A stretch of DNA of 64,000 nt from Miscanthus floridulus (GCF_019320115.1 NC_089584.1:58462852-58526851), one strand, 5' to 3'. Shown: positions 46,524 to 59,564, counted from the first letter of the stretch. A program made the numbers and translations. Notes: generated by a model not told the origin, from the letters alone.

Positions 46524-49500
46524 ATGGATAGATCATAGATTTCAACTAGGAGACCATTCTCGCCGACATTCACCATAGGATTTGAAGAGTTCATGGATAT
46601 GGTTAAACAAAAATACCTGGAGCAAAACATCCCTTGTCCATGTATACATTGTCTTGACTAGGTGGTTAAAACTTGGCAGGAGGTGAAGGATGACTTACTT
46701 ATAAATAGAATGTCACCCACATACACCACATGGATTCATCATGGGGAAGAGGGAGGAGGTGCTGACATTATAGAGCCATCAGATATGCATGGATCTCATC
46801 ATGATGGTTGGATTGCGGAGGAGGAGGAGCAGGAGGACTGCGACGATAACATATTACCTGATTTTGATGATTTAGTTCAAAACCTGTTGACATCTGAAGA
46901 GTGGGCTGGAGGAGTCCCAAAGTTTGAAAGAGTGTTGGATGAGTTGAAGCAATCAATTTCTTCTAGATCTACCTTCTCAAGATTCTCCTTCCTTGTCAGG
47001 TTGCTCTATATCAAGTCCCACTATCGAGTTAGCAACAACTATTTTGATATATCAAGTCCCACTATCCTAGGCCCAACCTCTCCAGGAAAGGGTTTTGATG
47101 TATTCTTGGAGCATCTTATAGAAGAACTAAAAGAACTATGGAAGGGTGTCAACACTTTTCATGTACTATATCATGATAATAAAAAAGGCATCACTTTGCG
47201 TGCTGCTGTGCTTTGGTGCATGTATGATTTTCTAGCATTAAGCACCTTGTCAGGACAAACTACAAAAGGTTATTATGCATGTATTTATTGTGATAGAAAT
47301 CTATTATCAAGGAGCCTAAGAAAGAAGCTACGATACCTTGGACATCATCGTTACCTTCCTAGTGATCACCCTTGGAGGAAGAGCTTGGATTTTGATGGAA
47401 AAACTGAGGACCGAGATGCGCCAAAAAAGTTCACCTTACAGGAGGTCCATGAGGAACTCGAGAAGGTGAAAGATGTCTACCCAGGTAAGCATGATGGAAA
47501 AAGGAAACGAAAGCGTGGAGAAGAGCCAGTGATTTATAATTGAAAATTTGCTTCATGGGGGCTGCCATATTGGAGGGATCTATTGCTGCCACACAATCTT
47601 GATGTCATCCACATTGAGAAGAACATATGTGAAAACATTCTTTGGACATTACTAAAAGTGGAGGGCAAGACAAAAGGACACAACGAATGCTAGGCTAGAT
47701 TTGCATGATATGAAGATAAGGCCTCAATTTCACGTCATGTAGCAAGGCACCTCGCTTAAATTCCTAGAAGCTCACTATGTCATGATGGAAAAAACACAGA
47801 GTAGAATTTTGCAAGTTCCTTAAAGGTGTCAAGTTTCCAGATGGTTATGCATCCAACCTAGCAAAATCCATTAGTGCAGATGTTACCAAGGTAGTTGGCA
47901 AGCTAAAAACGCATACTTGCCATGTTCTTCTCCAGAGGATCATACCTATAGGGTTAAGAGGTTTTGTTCCCAAAGATGTATACGAAGCTATATCAGAACT
48001 TTGGAACTTCTTTAGGCCACTGTGCAGTAGAATTCTGAGGAAAGAAGTCATGGAAAAGCTAAAACGGGACATCCCACTCATCTTATGCAAGCTTGAGAAG
48101 ATTTTTTCACCGGGCTTTTTTGATGTTATGGTGCACTTGGCTATCCATCTACCTAATGAGGTACTTCTTAGAGGGCCCATATAGTACGGATGGATGTACC
48201 CAATAGAACGGCGACTGGGCACGTTGAAGAATTTATTAAGGAATAGGGCCAAGCCTGAAGGATCAATTACGGAGGCTTACTTAGAAAGTGAGACATTGGC
48301 ATTTTGGGAGAGGTTCATGGATGATGTTAAAACAAGATAAACTGGGATGAAAACATATCACATGATGGGCCAGCACCTGGTGAGACCTCTATTTTCATGG
48401 ATGGTGTCAAGCCCATTGGCCAGATTAGGCTAAAGGACATCAAGGATAAATCCAAAATCAATAAGCTAGCTTGGTATGTGCTTAATAAATGCGATGAGGT
48501 TGGACCATATGTGTAGTAAGTGTGATTTTTATATGCTGATTTGTTGTTTCCTATATTACATATGAAATGTTACTAATAATAATGCTTATATGTGCTACAA
48601 AATATATGGACAAATTTTAGAGGAATAAGGGGCAAGTGATGATGTTGATAGTAGGCTAGCAGCAGAGTTTCCAGCGTGGTCTAAGTCTCATGTATGTGAT
48701 TAGCATATTTTAGTTCTGTTAGGCCAATCATTGGTAGAATTATATGACAACTTAGTGGTGATGGTGGTTTCATGTTTGTGTGCAGATCGAGGAGCTGCGT
48801 AGAGAGAAACCAACAAAGGTTAGTGAAGGTTTGTATGCACTGTCATGTGGTCCTGATACCCAAATCTAGGTCTGTGCAGCTTTCAGTATTAATGGAGTCA
48901 GGTATAGGACTATTGACCATAAGAAATCTCTACGTACATAGAACGGTGGTGTCATGACCACCATCACAAATGAAGGCCAATCAGTGGAATTTTATGGTGT
49001 CCTTAGACAAGTTATTCAGTTGATGTATAACTCTAGCGTACAAAGCCATAGGACAATGGTTGTTCTGCGCTATGACTGGTACAATCTAGATGGCACTATG
49101 AAGTCTACAGGCATTGAGATGGCGGACATTACAGATCCATCAATATTAAATCATTTTAGTACAAGGATGACCCTTTCATTCTTGCGACATAGGCAAGGAA
49201 GATTTTTTTATCTACAGGACACCTCCTTGGGCAAAGATTGGCGGGTCATGCAAAAGTTCAAACATAGGGATATGTATGACGTGAAAGAAATAGAGTCTAT
49301 AGTGCACCAAGATGATCACTATTCTGACAATGAGCATGAAGTCCTACTAGGTGATGTTGATCAGGCTATGCACAAAGCTTGTCATGGTGGAGATGTTGAC
49401 CTTCTAAGAGATAAGAGGGAAGCAGTTGGCATACTTGAAGGCAGCGAGGATGAAGATGATACTAGAAACCAGTATTGTAGGGACGACAGTAACTATGGCG

Positions 49501-49538
49501 GTAGAGATCACATGCCTGGAGATGACGATGACTTGTAG
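46524..49538 (+). pseudogene. TNP2-type CACTA transposase, broken
   Basis: The N-terminus at 46524 (after an ATGCAACAG acceptor) has MDRS, a stop, then CPCIHC and TTWIHHGE: the transposase-associated zinc domain. 46662-47543 continues open with ALWCMYDFLALSTLSGQTTK and YYACIYCDRN, the Transposase_21 core. Beyond 47543, frameshifted pieces still show LPYWRDLLLPHNLDVIHIEK, LCKLEKIFSPGFFDVMVHLA and YGWMYPIERRLGTLKN. 48954-49538 encodes the DUF4216-like C-terminus (VEFYGVLRQVIQLMY, FYLQDTSLGKDWRVMQKF) and an acidic tail. The enzyme would cut CACTA ends; here the central part is too damaged. Introns may explain some breaks near 48515-48785. Confidence 0.88.
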
Positions 49539-51547
49539 GAGTTTTCATGTATAATCTTTGGGAGAATATGTATTCTAAAATTGCACTTTGTTTTGGATTT
49601 CTATCTTTGTATTTTGAATATGTTCGGTATGCTTAGTTGTTATAAACTTGTGCTTCAGCAGACACATAGGCTTTGTCCACCGGAGTTAGTACTGCACTAT
49701 GCGGACTATCTATTGTGTACATGACTATTCCATTCAACTACAACTCTTACTTGTTATAGGTTCATATACACTCCATAAGCCATTGACATAAAGCATTCCT
49801 TAAACAGAGCGTGCTTCAACCACTATGACCAGATCATTAATTAGTTCGACCAACATGCCAAGTACGTATACTGATATGTGTCTGGTTTACCAAACCGAGG
49901 CACAAAGCAACCCTTGCGTGGTTGCCAATAGTGAATTGGATGCAGGAGGAAAGGCTCTATAGCTATTTCACTCCAAAAACATAGTCACAACAGTCGAAGG
50001 GCAGACTAAAGAGTGAAGAGGAGTTGCTTTCATAAGCAATTTCTCTTGGTTGGATTTGTAGAGGCATGCAGTAGCTAGCTAGAGATGGCTACACTTTTTA
50101 TTATCCGATGAGAGATCAAATGGATAGCAGTGGACTTACTAGCATGTGCAGTAAAAAACGCAACAGCTATGCCTCCTCTGTTGTGCATTAGATTGTGACG
50201 ACACTTGTTCAGATGAACTCCTCGCTATATGGTTCTTGCAAATTTAATGAATTTTATCAAAGACATTAGTTGGGTTCACCATAGATCAAAGCCACTCATG
50301 ACTACTACCAATACTGATATGTTTTTTGTTCACCAAACCGAGGCACAAAGGTATCCTTGCACGGTTGGCAAGAGTGAGAAGTGTTCGGCCCAGTCAAATG
50401 GACGATGCTCGGACTATCAAGTGTGCACGAAGCTAATGGTAAACGTTACTTTGTGAACCAAAATGTTTGCACAAATGTGTAGTGCCATCTAACCATAAGA
50501 GGAAAGTAGTGCCATCCCACTACTTAAAGGCATCTAGCTATTACCTAGACATACAAGTTCTAGCTATAGATCATTAACATGACTTCACACAAGGTAGCAT
50601 ACTAGACCTCTTCGCCACGATGAACCAGCATGATGATACCTAATGTATGGCCGTCGAACTTTCTATCTAGGCGAGACTTGTTTAGATGAACACCTCATGG
50701 CTTGGTTGTTGCAAGTTCAACAAATTTTATCAGATACATGCAAACAAGATGAGTTGGGTTCACCACAGATATGTGCACAGTAGAATTTCAACACCTATGG
50801 CTACTCTATTATGCATTTAGGCTAGGCTTGCTCCTCTCAAAGAAACCTAGCATAGTTGTCAAGAGCAAAGTGACAAGTTGGGTTCACATATCAAAGCCAC
50901 TCATGCTTACTACTACCACTACTAATACATGTTTGGTTCACCAAATCGAGGCACAAAGCAACCCTTGCACGGTTGGATTTAGATATGTTTGGCCCATTTA
51001 GGTTTACAATGCTCAAACCATCACGTGCGCATAAAGATAATGGTAAACGATACTTTATGAACCAAAATGTTTGCACAAATGCACACATTACATGCATAAT
51101 AAGAGGATATCAGTGCTACTAGATAGAAAGATAATGGCAAAGCAGACTTTATATATATGTGGATTATAGCAACGATACAAGTTCAGCCTACATAACCATG
51201 CCTTCATCTGCCATAATAATAAGAGGAGAGCAGTGCCATCCCACTACTCAAAGTCATCCAACTACTACCTAGACATAGTATTTCTAACTACAGATGATTA
51301 ACATGACTTCATACTAATTCTAACAGCACCTGACAGCAAACTAGTCCTAACAACATATGTTGACATGACTTGATACTACTAATGAGGAGTGCCATCCCAC
51401 ACTTGTACGCAAGTCATGCGATAAGAGCACCAACAGGTGCGAACAAAATCCAACGCCTGCAAGGTAAACCGGCCTTTGTTGAAGCTAGTAAACCTCTCTG
51501 CCATGGTGAACTGGTGCGGCCAGAAGATCCCTTCAGACCATCTAGCC
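49539..51547 (+). repeat. Interspersed ~300-bp repeats downstream of the transposase
   Basis: Copies carrying GGTTCACCAAACCGAGGCAC or a variant, AAGCAACCCTTGC and AATGTTTGCACAAATG lie near 49885, 50203-50500, 50690-51090 and again at 53240-53560. They are non-coding and probably represent the amplified subterminal region of the CACTA element. Confidence 0.7.
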
Positions 51548-51850
51548 CTAGTTCCTTGCTAGGGCGCGATGGCAGGCAACGTTCTTGTCATTGGTGTAGG
51601 TACCATCTAGGGGGGCATGTGCCCACTCTAGGACATGCACCCTAGCATTGGCCTCGATACAACCATGGGCCTTATGGTTGGGGCAGACGGGGCACACCAG
51701 GCCATGATACGGGATGACGCGCAAGAACAGATTCAGGCCTAGGACAACAGGTGTTGCATAGCCATGTAGATGATCATCATATAAGTCCGTCATGATGTTG
51801 CTCGGAGAGCCGTCAGACTTGACCTCAGCGTTGGCCAAGATGTCGGCCAT
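51548..51850 (-). pseudogene. Possible captured gene piece with a zf-XS-like Cys/His pattern
   Basis: An open 100-residue minus-strand frame has MADILANAEVKSDGSPSN, then PYHGLVCPVCPNHKAHG and, after a hydrophobic stretch, VLEWAHAP and VACHRALARN. C-P-x-C-P followed by a WAHA and an H-x-ALA helix resembles the zf-XS finger of plant SGS3/FDM proteins that act in RNA-directed silencing. The match is by pattern only and lacks the XS domain. It could equally be an unrelated element protein. Confidence 0.35.
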
Positions 51851-52307
51851 GGCCTTGCCTTAACCAAGATGTCAGCCTCGTCGTTAGCCTCAATGGATGG
51901 TGAGGGGTCCATGATGGTGCAGGTGACCAGCCCACATGGGGAGCGGATCCGATGATGGTGAGCGGTCCCAGCGGTGGCGAGTGAACCACTAGGGCACTGG
52001 CATCAATGTCGTCGCCAAGGGCGATGGCGAGAGCAGTAGCCTAGGAGATGGTGTGACTCTCGGCGATGGGAACGCCGATCTACTAGAATTAGACATCGCT
52101 GCTGCCTCCGCCAACACCAACCTAGGGTGTGCCATCAACCCCGCCTCCACCGAACCACTAGAGGAAGCAGGGACTACAGCTGGGCCATCGACAACCTTCA
52201 TGGCAACCAACGGGTTGACAAAGGTGGGTGGCGAGGAGAGGGCTTTTGCGTAATGGAAGGTGGAATGGTAAACAATATGAATTGGGGCGAGGCCAGGCTT
52301 TATGTAT
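51851..52307. other. Unassigned GC-richer stretch
   Basis: Short open frames exist on both strands (for example 52053-52253 plus) but have no recognisable domain. It may belong to the same captured fragment as 51548-51850. Confidence 0.35.
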
Positions 52308-52413
52308 ACATAGGGACGCTAGGGCTTCTAAGGCAAGATACTCTATAAAGATTTATTTATACATAGGGACGCTAAGGCTTCTAAGGCAAGATACTCTATG
52401 AAGATTTATCTTT
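52308..52413 (+). repeat. 53-bp tandem duplication
   Basis: Two units, at 52308 and 52361, begin ACATAGGGACGCTA and share CTTCTAAGGCAAGATACTCT. Confidence 0.9.
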
Positions 52414-54060
52414 CCTAGAGGTGGGTGCCATTGCGCTCCCTCAGGAATCGCAACCGTATTTACACCGGCGGTTGCAAAAACAGAGCATGTCTCCTCCATT
52501 TACGCTGATGAGATAGCGTGAGTCTCGGCACAATGACATCAATTGTGCGGCCTACGTACTTTCTGGCATGCACAGTAAAATTTCATAGTTTATGATCAAC
52601 TACACTCACTCATCATTTAATCCAATATTATTATTACTAGTAGTAGGGGTGTGGTCACGTGATAGTGTTCTCCTTGGCATTTAATTTAATAATTCCTAAA
52701 AGAATGTAACATTTTTCATAATCTATGACATAGGGCCGGGAGTACATTTGCACAAATGTGTATGACATGTATACTATCCGACACATTCAAATATAAGGCG
52801 ATAGGACTTTCTTGTGTGTGCAGTAGAATTTTCAACAACTATGGCTCATCTGTTCTGCATTAGGCCAGGCTTGCTCCTCTCAAAGAAACCTTGCACGATT
52901 GCCAAGAGCAAAGTGAATGCAGGATGGAAGCTGGACAGTAGTGAAAATTTAAGAGATTTTGACCACCATGACAAAGTTGAGACTTGAAAGCCTAGTGCGG
53001 TTATGATAGGTCTTTTCACTCCAATCCAAGCCATCACAATAGTCGAGGGGTAGATAGAAGAGTGAAGAGAAGTTGCTTTGGTAAGCAATTTCTCTTTTGA
53101 AGAGACATGCAGCGGCTAGCTAGAGATGGGTACACTTACTATCCGATGAGGGATCCAATGGACAACGGGGGACTTTTTGGTGTGTGTAGTAAAAATGCAA
53201 CATCAATGCCTCCTCTGTTGTGCATTAGATCAGGCTGAGACTTGTTCAAATGAACTCCTCGCTACATGGCTCTTACAAGTTCAACAATTTTTCTCGGACA
53301 CATGCAAATAAGACGAGTTGGGTTCACGACAAATCAGCGCCACTCATTTTGAGCATGATCAGAGCGACTCATGACTACTACCACTACTGATACATGTTTG
53401 GTTCACCATACCAAGGCACAAAGCAACCATTGCGTGGTTGGCAAGAGTGAGATGTGTCTATCCTAGTCAAATTTACAATGCTCAGACTATCACGTGTTCA
53501 ACAAGATAATGGTAAATGTTCCTTTGTGAACAAAAATGTTTGCACAAATGCGTATGGCACGAATATGAATCAATGCATTCAAATATATGGTGGCAGGGCT
53601 TTCTAGTTGCCGAGACTTGCTCCTCTCAAAGAAACCTTGAACGGTTGTCGAGAGCAAAGTGAATGCAGGATGAAAGCTGGACAGGAGTGACTTGAGCACC
53701 ATGACATGGTTGAGACTTGAAAGCCAGGTGCGGTGATGATAGGTCTTTTCACCCCTTGTGGGCTATTGCACTCCCTCAGGAACCTCAACCAGTCGTACTG
53801 TAGAAGGTGTGTTCGACCAGAGATGCAGGAGTATTGATGTTCCCAAGCATACGCTAATGAAAACAGAGCACGTCTTGTCCATTTATGCCGATGAGATGAC
53901 TTTAGTCTTGGTGTTGGTTTTACTATGCATGTTAGCTCCTCCACTAATGCCCCAACACTATGTGCACTCCTTGCATTTGTGACAACACCAGAACCACAGA
54001 AAAAGAAAGCCCCCATGAGAGGAGAACAGGAATAGAGACATACTAGAAGGATTCCACAAG
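52414..54060 (+). other. Non-coding CACTA-3 region with repeats
   Basis: It carries two copies of the CTTGCTCCTCTCAAAGAAAC...GTGAATGCAGGAT block (near 52868 and 53616) and the last copy of the 300-bp repeat at 53240. Protein-like stretches are short and shared between repeat copies, so they are not called as genes. Confidence 0.6.
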
Positions 54061-54079
54061 ACTGTCAAGTTCCCTAGTT

Positions 54080-55045
54080 GTCACGGTGGGGCTACAAGAA
54101 GACATGGCAGGACTTAGCCAGAGTGACCTAGAGTGCATGAAGATCCTTCTTCCTAGATTGTATGCAGAAACATTGGTAATTGCCCATTTTTTATGTGTTG
54201 AATCTGATCTGCTGGGGTTTGCCTTTGGGAATGAACTTGTCCCTCTATTTGGCTATGTTGATCGTTGTGCACGCAGAAACTATCGGCTGTAATGGCCTAG
54301 GCCGTTGGAGGTCGCTGAAAACTCGAGCTTTGACTAGACAATGAGTAGAGCCTGGCCTGGTGGAAGGTGAAGGTGTTCCCCAATGGTGGTCACTTGTACC
54401 TCCACCAGGGATGGAAGCACATTGCTCGCGCCCTCGACCTCCAAGATGGGTTCTCTCTTGTAGTGTGGTATGACGGCCGGTCAAAGATTAACATCAAGGT
54501 CTTTGACCTTACCACCTATCGTGAGTAGTACCCACTTGACTTCGAGGCCGACGGTAGTTAGCTCTCCCTGCCCATTATGGAGCCAAGGAGTTTTGTAGTG
54601 TTCCTAAAGAAGTACCACCTCAAAGCGAAGTATACGGTGAGCACTCACGCAAGACATAGAATGTACCGATGTCACAAGTTACCAGTGTCATCTTTCTCAT
54701 CAATCTTTTTTTTGTGCGAGGTGAAGAATGTGCCAATGGACTTTGAGGTAGCGCACGACTACTAGTAGCGGGAAACCATCGAGCTGCAAATGGCTAGGTA
54801 GTCCTGGTTCATGGGCTTGGAGAGGACCCGCATGAACAACAAAGTGTGCATGCCATTCGAGTACAGGTGGGACGAGTTCTGCGCAAGCAACCACCTCAAT
54901 GTCAGTGACACCTACTTCTTCAGCATGATCCATGAGGCCACCTATTGCAGTGATGAGGACGAGGAATGGGAGGAGGACTAGAAGTACATTGAAGCTAAGC
55001 TCAAGGTGGAGGTGCGCAAGACAAACGACGGATGGTTGCAGTGAA
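54080..55045 (+). pseudogene. Captured two-domain B3 protein pseudogene
   Basis: Pieces in one direction show the end of a first B3 DNA-binding domain near 54370-54520 (VFPNGGHLYLHQGWKHIARA, GFSLVVWYDGRSK, INIKVFDL) and a second domain from PRSFVVFLKKYHLKAKY near 54582 to YRWDEFCASNHLNVSDTYFF and SMIHEA near 54864-54930. A GT-AG intron fits at 54637-54720. An acidic DEDEEWEED stretch and a stop at ~55042 close it. Stops and frame changes interrupt both domains. B3 proteins are plant transcription factors or chromatin readers. The location within the CACTA-3 tail suggests gene capture. Confidence 0.55.
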
Positions 55046-56022
55046 CTCGTCGCAAGAGTTGGCACGATCTGTATTTTATTGTTTCATCAGTACTATTATT
55101 CGGCCTATCAAGTTTTCCTAGTATCAGACTGCCTTATGCCCTGTTTGGATGGACTATGACTAGTTATCCATGGCTAAAAAAGCGAACTAATTGTTGGGTT
55201 CTATAGACTAGAACTAGTTGTTAGCCCCTGATAGTTAGGTTCTATGGACTAGTTGGATAGACCCTGATAGTTGCTAGCACTATATTTTGTTGTTCATCGA
55301 CTCATAGTGATCCAGACTGTCTATATTTCATAGGCTCGAATTGTCTTAGGGTCCCGATAATCTCAATAGCTATACACCCACATCCTCCGATTAGAAAGGG
55401 CAAACTTTGACGGTTGTGATGCCCATGGCGATGCGACGGATGCGGCCCAATCTCAATTCAACCACATTGATGCTACAGTTACTAATCATCCTCCATCTAG
55501 TGTTTGGAACTGCCGCAACACATTTTTGTACTTAAGTGGAAAATTTAGTAGTGCACAACTTCTTTCGCCTACCACTTTGTTGTGACATACATCCACACGA
55601 CTGTCGCCGCTTACCATGGCCTCCGAGGAGCCCACCGATGACAACATCTAGCATATGGCACCAACAGAGCACAACACTGGCACTGTCCCTACTACCATGG
55701 TTGTTGATGTTGATGGTGCAGCATTGCCGATCCTGGTGGTGCTACAGTTGTCAATGTTGATGGCACCATGGTTGCCGATGAGGATGCCATGCCCATTGCT
55801 GTAGTCGATTATAGGCAAACCATGTCATTTGTCCTAAGAGGCCTAGCATCGTGGTCTATCCATTTAGATCCACTGGGCGTGCATCGAGCGTCGCCCTGTC
55901 CGATAGTGCCGACGACAACCATTGTGAACAACTCAGCAGTTCACTAGATAATGGAATGTGTGGGCTACAGTGCTAGCCATGGCCACGGACTGCACCACCA
56001 AGGGGACGCCAACCTCATCTAG
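55046..56022. other. Unassigned; possible 5' part of the next fragment
   Basis: AT-rich to 55380, then GC-richer. ATGGCCTCCGAGGAGCC at 55616 could start a coding remnant, but the frame closes soon. Nothing is recognised. Confidence 0.35.
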
Positions 56023-57408
56023 GTGCGACTGCACCATAGGTACTTGGGTCTTGGCACCAACCATGTCGACACCTCCTACATCATCCCTGCAGCCTATAAT
56101 CCCTCCAATGATTCAACCTCGTCTGATGATGAGGGCGCACACAATTTGAGTCATCATGATGACGAGGTCATGCAACCACTAAGCCTGCAGGAGAGCCACA
56201 CCAAGGTCATCTTTGATATGGTTATCAATGAGTTCACAAAGTTGCTAACTAAGTATCCCTCCTTTTACAAGGAGATGTCCCTACCGGACACAGTGCACAA
56301 GATGTTGGTCCCTATCGTACAGGAGATGTTCAAGCACTTGTCGTGGTATGATCCATTGGAGCAGCCAAATAGGAAGCTGGAGGCGGTGTGCAAGCTCAAG
56401 TACATACTTTTGGATGATGGGTCTGCCTCCACACTGTATGCTGGGCTGCTCATTGAATTGGTGGTTGACCCCAATATGAAATGGTTGAAGGAGACATGGA
56501 CTCCCACTAGGTTACTATAGTAGGAACAACTGGTACAGTTCTTGCACAACCTACTACCATAGTCCCCTCACACTAGGGAATTCCTGCATGATGTAGTGGT
56601 TCTTGGACTGTCCGGTGCTGTCGACAGGTACGACGCTTCTTGGGAGATTGTTCCAGTTAACGTATTTCTACATCCGTGGATGTCGACCATTAACTAGGAC
56701 TTGCTATAGCCGATGCTCACCAAGGTGTTGACCATGGTCCAAAAGTTCCTATTGAAGTGTACTAGTGAAAACACACACAAAAATTAAGACATTGTGCTGC
56801 CATGGAAGCAAGCGACTTGGCCTGACATTTGGAATGGGTTTGTCGATGGTGTCGTCATTCCTTACCTAAAGCGTGGACTTGGAAATGTCCACAACAAGCC
56901 ACCGCTAGGAGGAATGTCAACTATGGACGCATGGGTTGACCACCTGATGAGATGGGCGTCTGAGATTTCACCACAAAAAATGCTTAACCTCCTACAGGGT
57001 GAGTTCCCTAGAATAGATAGGTAGGGTGCTCTATGCAGGTGGATCTTCACGGCAGATTGCGATGACAAGATGGTGCTGCACTATGAGCTTGCTTTCGGTT
57101 GGAATGATTGGTGGATGCCATTCGTCGACAAGCTCATTATACTGCGCTTGGCATCCTGATTTGTTGCCATTAGTGTTGTCTTGTCGAATGAAGGGGTACG
57201 ACGTGTTCCATAGCTCCTCGCCAGGTGAAATCCGGTCATGTCACTGAAGTCTATGATGAAGAAGGTCCTAAAGCGCTTCATGGACAAATGGACCAATGGG
57301 CTATGCCACTGGTTGTTCCATGCGCAACCCACAAAGGAGGAGGCCGTGGTCTAGTGCTAGGAGTGGATACAGCTCCTGACATCGGATCTACTTGCCATCA
57401 ACAGTGAA
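56023..57408 (+). pseudogene. Captured GCFC-domain (TFIP11/STIP-like) pseudogene
   Basis: One frame, broken by stops, encodes HTKVIFDMVINEFTKLLTKY and KLKYILLDDGSASTLYAGLL, then HPWMSTIN near 56677, VLPWKQATWPDIWNGFVDGV and VIPYLKRGLGNV near 56794-56890, DAWVDHLMRWAS, and LCRWIF and FGWNDWWMPFV at 57030-57130. Conserved HPW, PWK-W-F and LL-EFP spacing is what I know of the GCFC domain of tuftelin-interacting protein 11/STIP, a spliceosome-disassembly factor. The N-terminal G-patch region is not seen. Stops at 56518, 57022 and elsewhere make it non-functional. It lies 1 kb after the B3 fragment. Confidence 0.55.
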
Positions 57409-57429
57409 ATGAACAATGGCCTCCAACTG

Positions 57430-57900
57430 ATCCATGAAACATATGAAATACCATAGGTAACTTAGTAACTTACTAGTGTATTTCTATTCTGAATGATTCC
57501 ACATGCGTTAGGCATTATAAATGTTAATCATTGGCACAATGTGTATTACTCTTTTCTAAATGCACATGCGAGAAAGTCTAATGCTATGCGATTGTAACAC
57601 GCCAGATAATGACTGAATGCTTTCTCCTGTGTCAGGCATTGTATATTAAATGTTAATCGTTGGCACAATGTGTACTACTCTTTTCTGAATGCAAACACGA
57701 GAAAGTCTGATACTATGTGATTGAAACATGTTGGACAATGACTGAATGCTTTCACCTACATCAGACATTGTATAAATGTTAATCATTGGCACAATGTGTA
57801 CTACTCTTTTCTGAATGCACATGCGAGAAAGTCTAATACTATGTGATTGTAACGTATTGGACAATATCTATTACTCTTTTTCTGACTACACGCGCTGCAA
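57430..57900 (+). repeat. Tandem ~125-130-bp repeats
   Basis: Units carrying GGCATT...AATGTTAATCATTGGCAC and TACTCTTTTCTGAATGCA recur at 57511, 57635 and 57764. A further copy with the same left flank (ACCATAGGTAACTT) lies at 59155-59420. Confidence 0.85.
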
Positions 57901-57959
57901 CCTGTTGCTTGGAAATCCACAACAATTAAATCTGTATTAAATTTGCATGAAACCCAAAG

Positions 57960-59140
57960 AGCCTAGTGTGCCTAGTTTCACCATAAATCTACAAGAGAGG
58001 TCTGACTGAGGCAACCGCTCTTCTTTGTCTTCCTATGGTACTCCTTCGCCTTTTCTCCTACCTCAAGCGAGTCGCGTGTTCGGCCGGAGTGATGGACCAT
58101 GGGAAGTGCCCGGTAGAGAACCCCCCAGAGGGGAGTGGGCCTTTGCCATTTCTCCGCTCCCATTTGTGACACCTTGGGTAAGGCGGTCTTGATCTTAGTT
58201 TTTGAAGTCATTCCGTTCTGATCTCCTTAATCTTTTTAGGGCCATTTCTCATGCCATGACACTAGAGGTTGGGCGGTTATCCAGTGCCGACTGCTCTTCA
58301 GATGCACGCCCTATAGAATTAGAGGGGACTTCTCCCCCCTAGCCACCAAGAAGTCCATGAGCCCCTCTATAATCGAGATGTCGCTCATGACCCATGCTCC
58401 AACCCTAGGGGTGAGGTTAGTCGGCTCACGCTCTAGCTCGACTTCATCTAGACTACCCTTGCCACCTCAAAGCATGAGACTGTTGATGCCCAAGTAACAG
58501 CTACTGATGCTCAAGCCAAGATGATCGGTATGGTTTCCTTCATCGAGAAGCTCTATCCAAATGTCCACAGCCTTGTTTTGACTGTTTTTAGTGTTGTCAG
58601 CCCTAGAGGCGGAGTTGGCCACTCTTCGAGAGTCGGCCCTCGTCGCTATCAACGATGTGAACATAGGGGTGTCCTGCTTGAGGACCATCTATGGGTCATG
58701 CTAGCTCAGGTTAGGGCAGTGGCCCTTTGTGGGGTGTGCCATGGGACTGCCTTAGCCCTAGCCACGGTATAGCTTCATTCCGGCCATGATCTCCACCAGC
58801 TTGAACCTGGCTTTCCAATTGGCGCCAATGGGAGGAGGAGGAGCTCATTGGTGACTTTACCACCGCTGCGGAGGCCATCGTGGTAGCCACCCATGTGGGA
58901 GACATCATCCTTGCTGCCTTCTTTGAGATGTAGATTATATCTAGGGTCATTCCAATATTAATGAAAGTCTAGTTTGTTACTTTAATTCGAAGAGCAACTT
59001 ATGCGCTTCGTTTTGTCTTTCACGGTGTTAGCTTCTTGTGCTTGGATGCAAAAGGCTTGTGCGACTGACATGCTCAGATGAGGTGATTAGGAGGTCATGG
59101 GCCGGATCCTACCTCCCCTCTCGAAAGGGAGTTAGGTTTT
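57960..59140 (+). other. Insert between two repeat blocks with coding-like pieces
   Basis: The plus strand between 58465 and 58933 gives TVDAQVTATDAQAKMIGMVS and, in another frame, EEEELIGDFTTAAEAIVAAT and HVGDIILAAFFEM before a TAG. The helix-rich, Ala/Glu-rich ending resembles the C-terminus of grass Tat-type additional-gene proteins. I hold this at low confidence. The 58010-58200 part is GC-rich with no call. Confidence 0.3.
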
Positions 59141-59154
59141 AGGGAAGCTTCCTT

Positions 59155-59420
59155 TCCTCTTATGAAACACCATAGGTAACTTGGTAACTTCGCATATTTT
59201 CTATTCTGAATCCTTCCACCTGCATCAGGCATTGTAAATGTTAATCATCGGCACAATGTGTATTACTCTTTTCTGAATGCACACACAAGAAAGTCCGACG
59301 CTATGTGATTGTAACATGCTAGACAATAGCTATTACTCTTCTCTGAATACGCACACAAGATTTGATTGCGCACGAAAGGAAGTCCCCTACTCTGATTGTA
59401 ACGCGTTGGATAATAGATTT
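59155..59420 (+). repeat. Displaced copies of the 57430 repeat
   Basis: It begins with the same ACCATAGGTAACTT flank as 57449 and carries the TTAATCATCGGCACAATGTG unit, followed by a partial second unit near 59330. Confidence 0.8.
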
Positions 59421-59564
59421 CGTGTCTAGATGACTTTTTGACTTGCAATGGGGTTGTTCAACCCTGTAGTTCTCTCTTAAGAGGAACGGCTTGAGTTGCA
59501 ACATGGTAGTCAGACTAGATAGATGTCACTCGTATCGCACTTAGATGTTTGGTTTAATTTACAG

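Noticed and set aside
50229..51001. Two similar plus-strand frames as a repeated gene
   Set aside because: They coincide with non-coding ~300-bp repeats, have different frames and lengths, and carry no domain.
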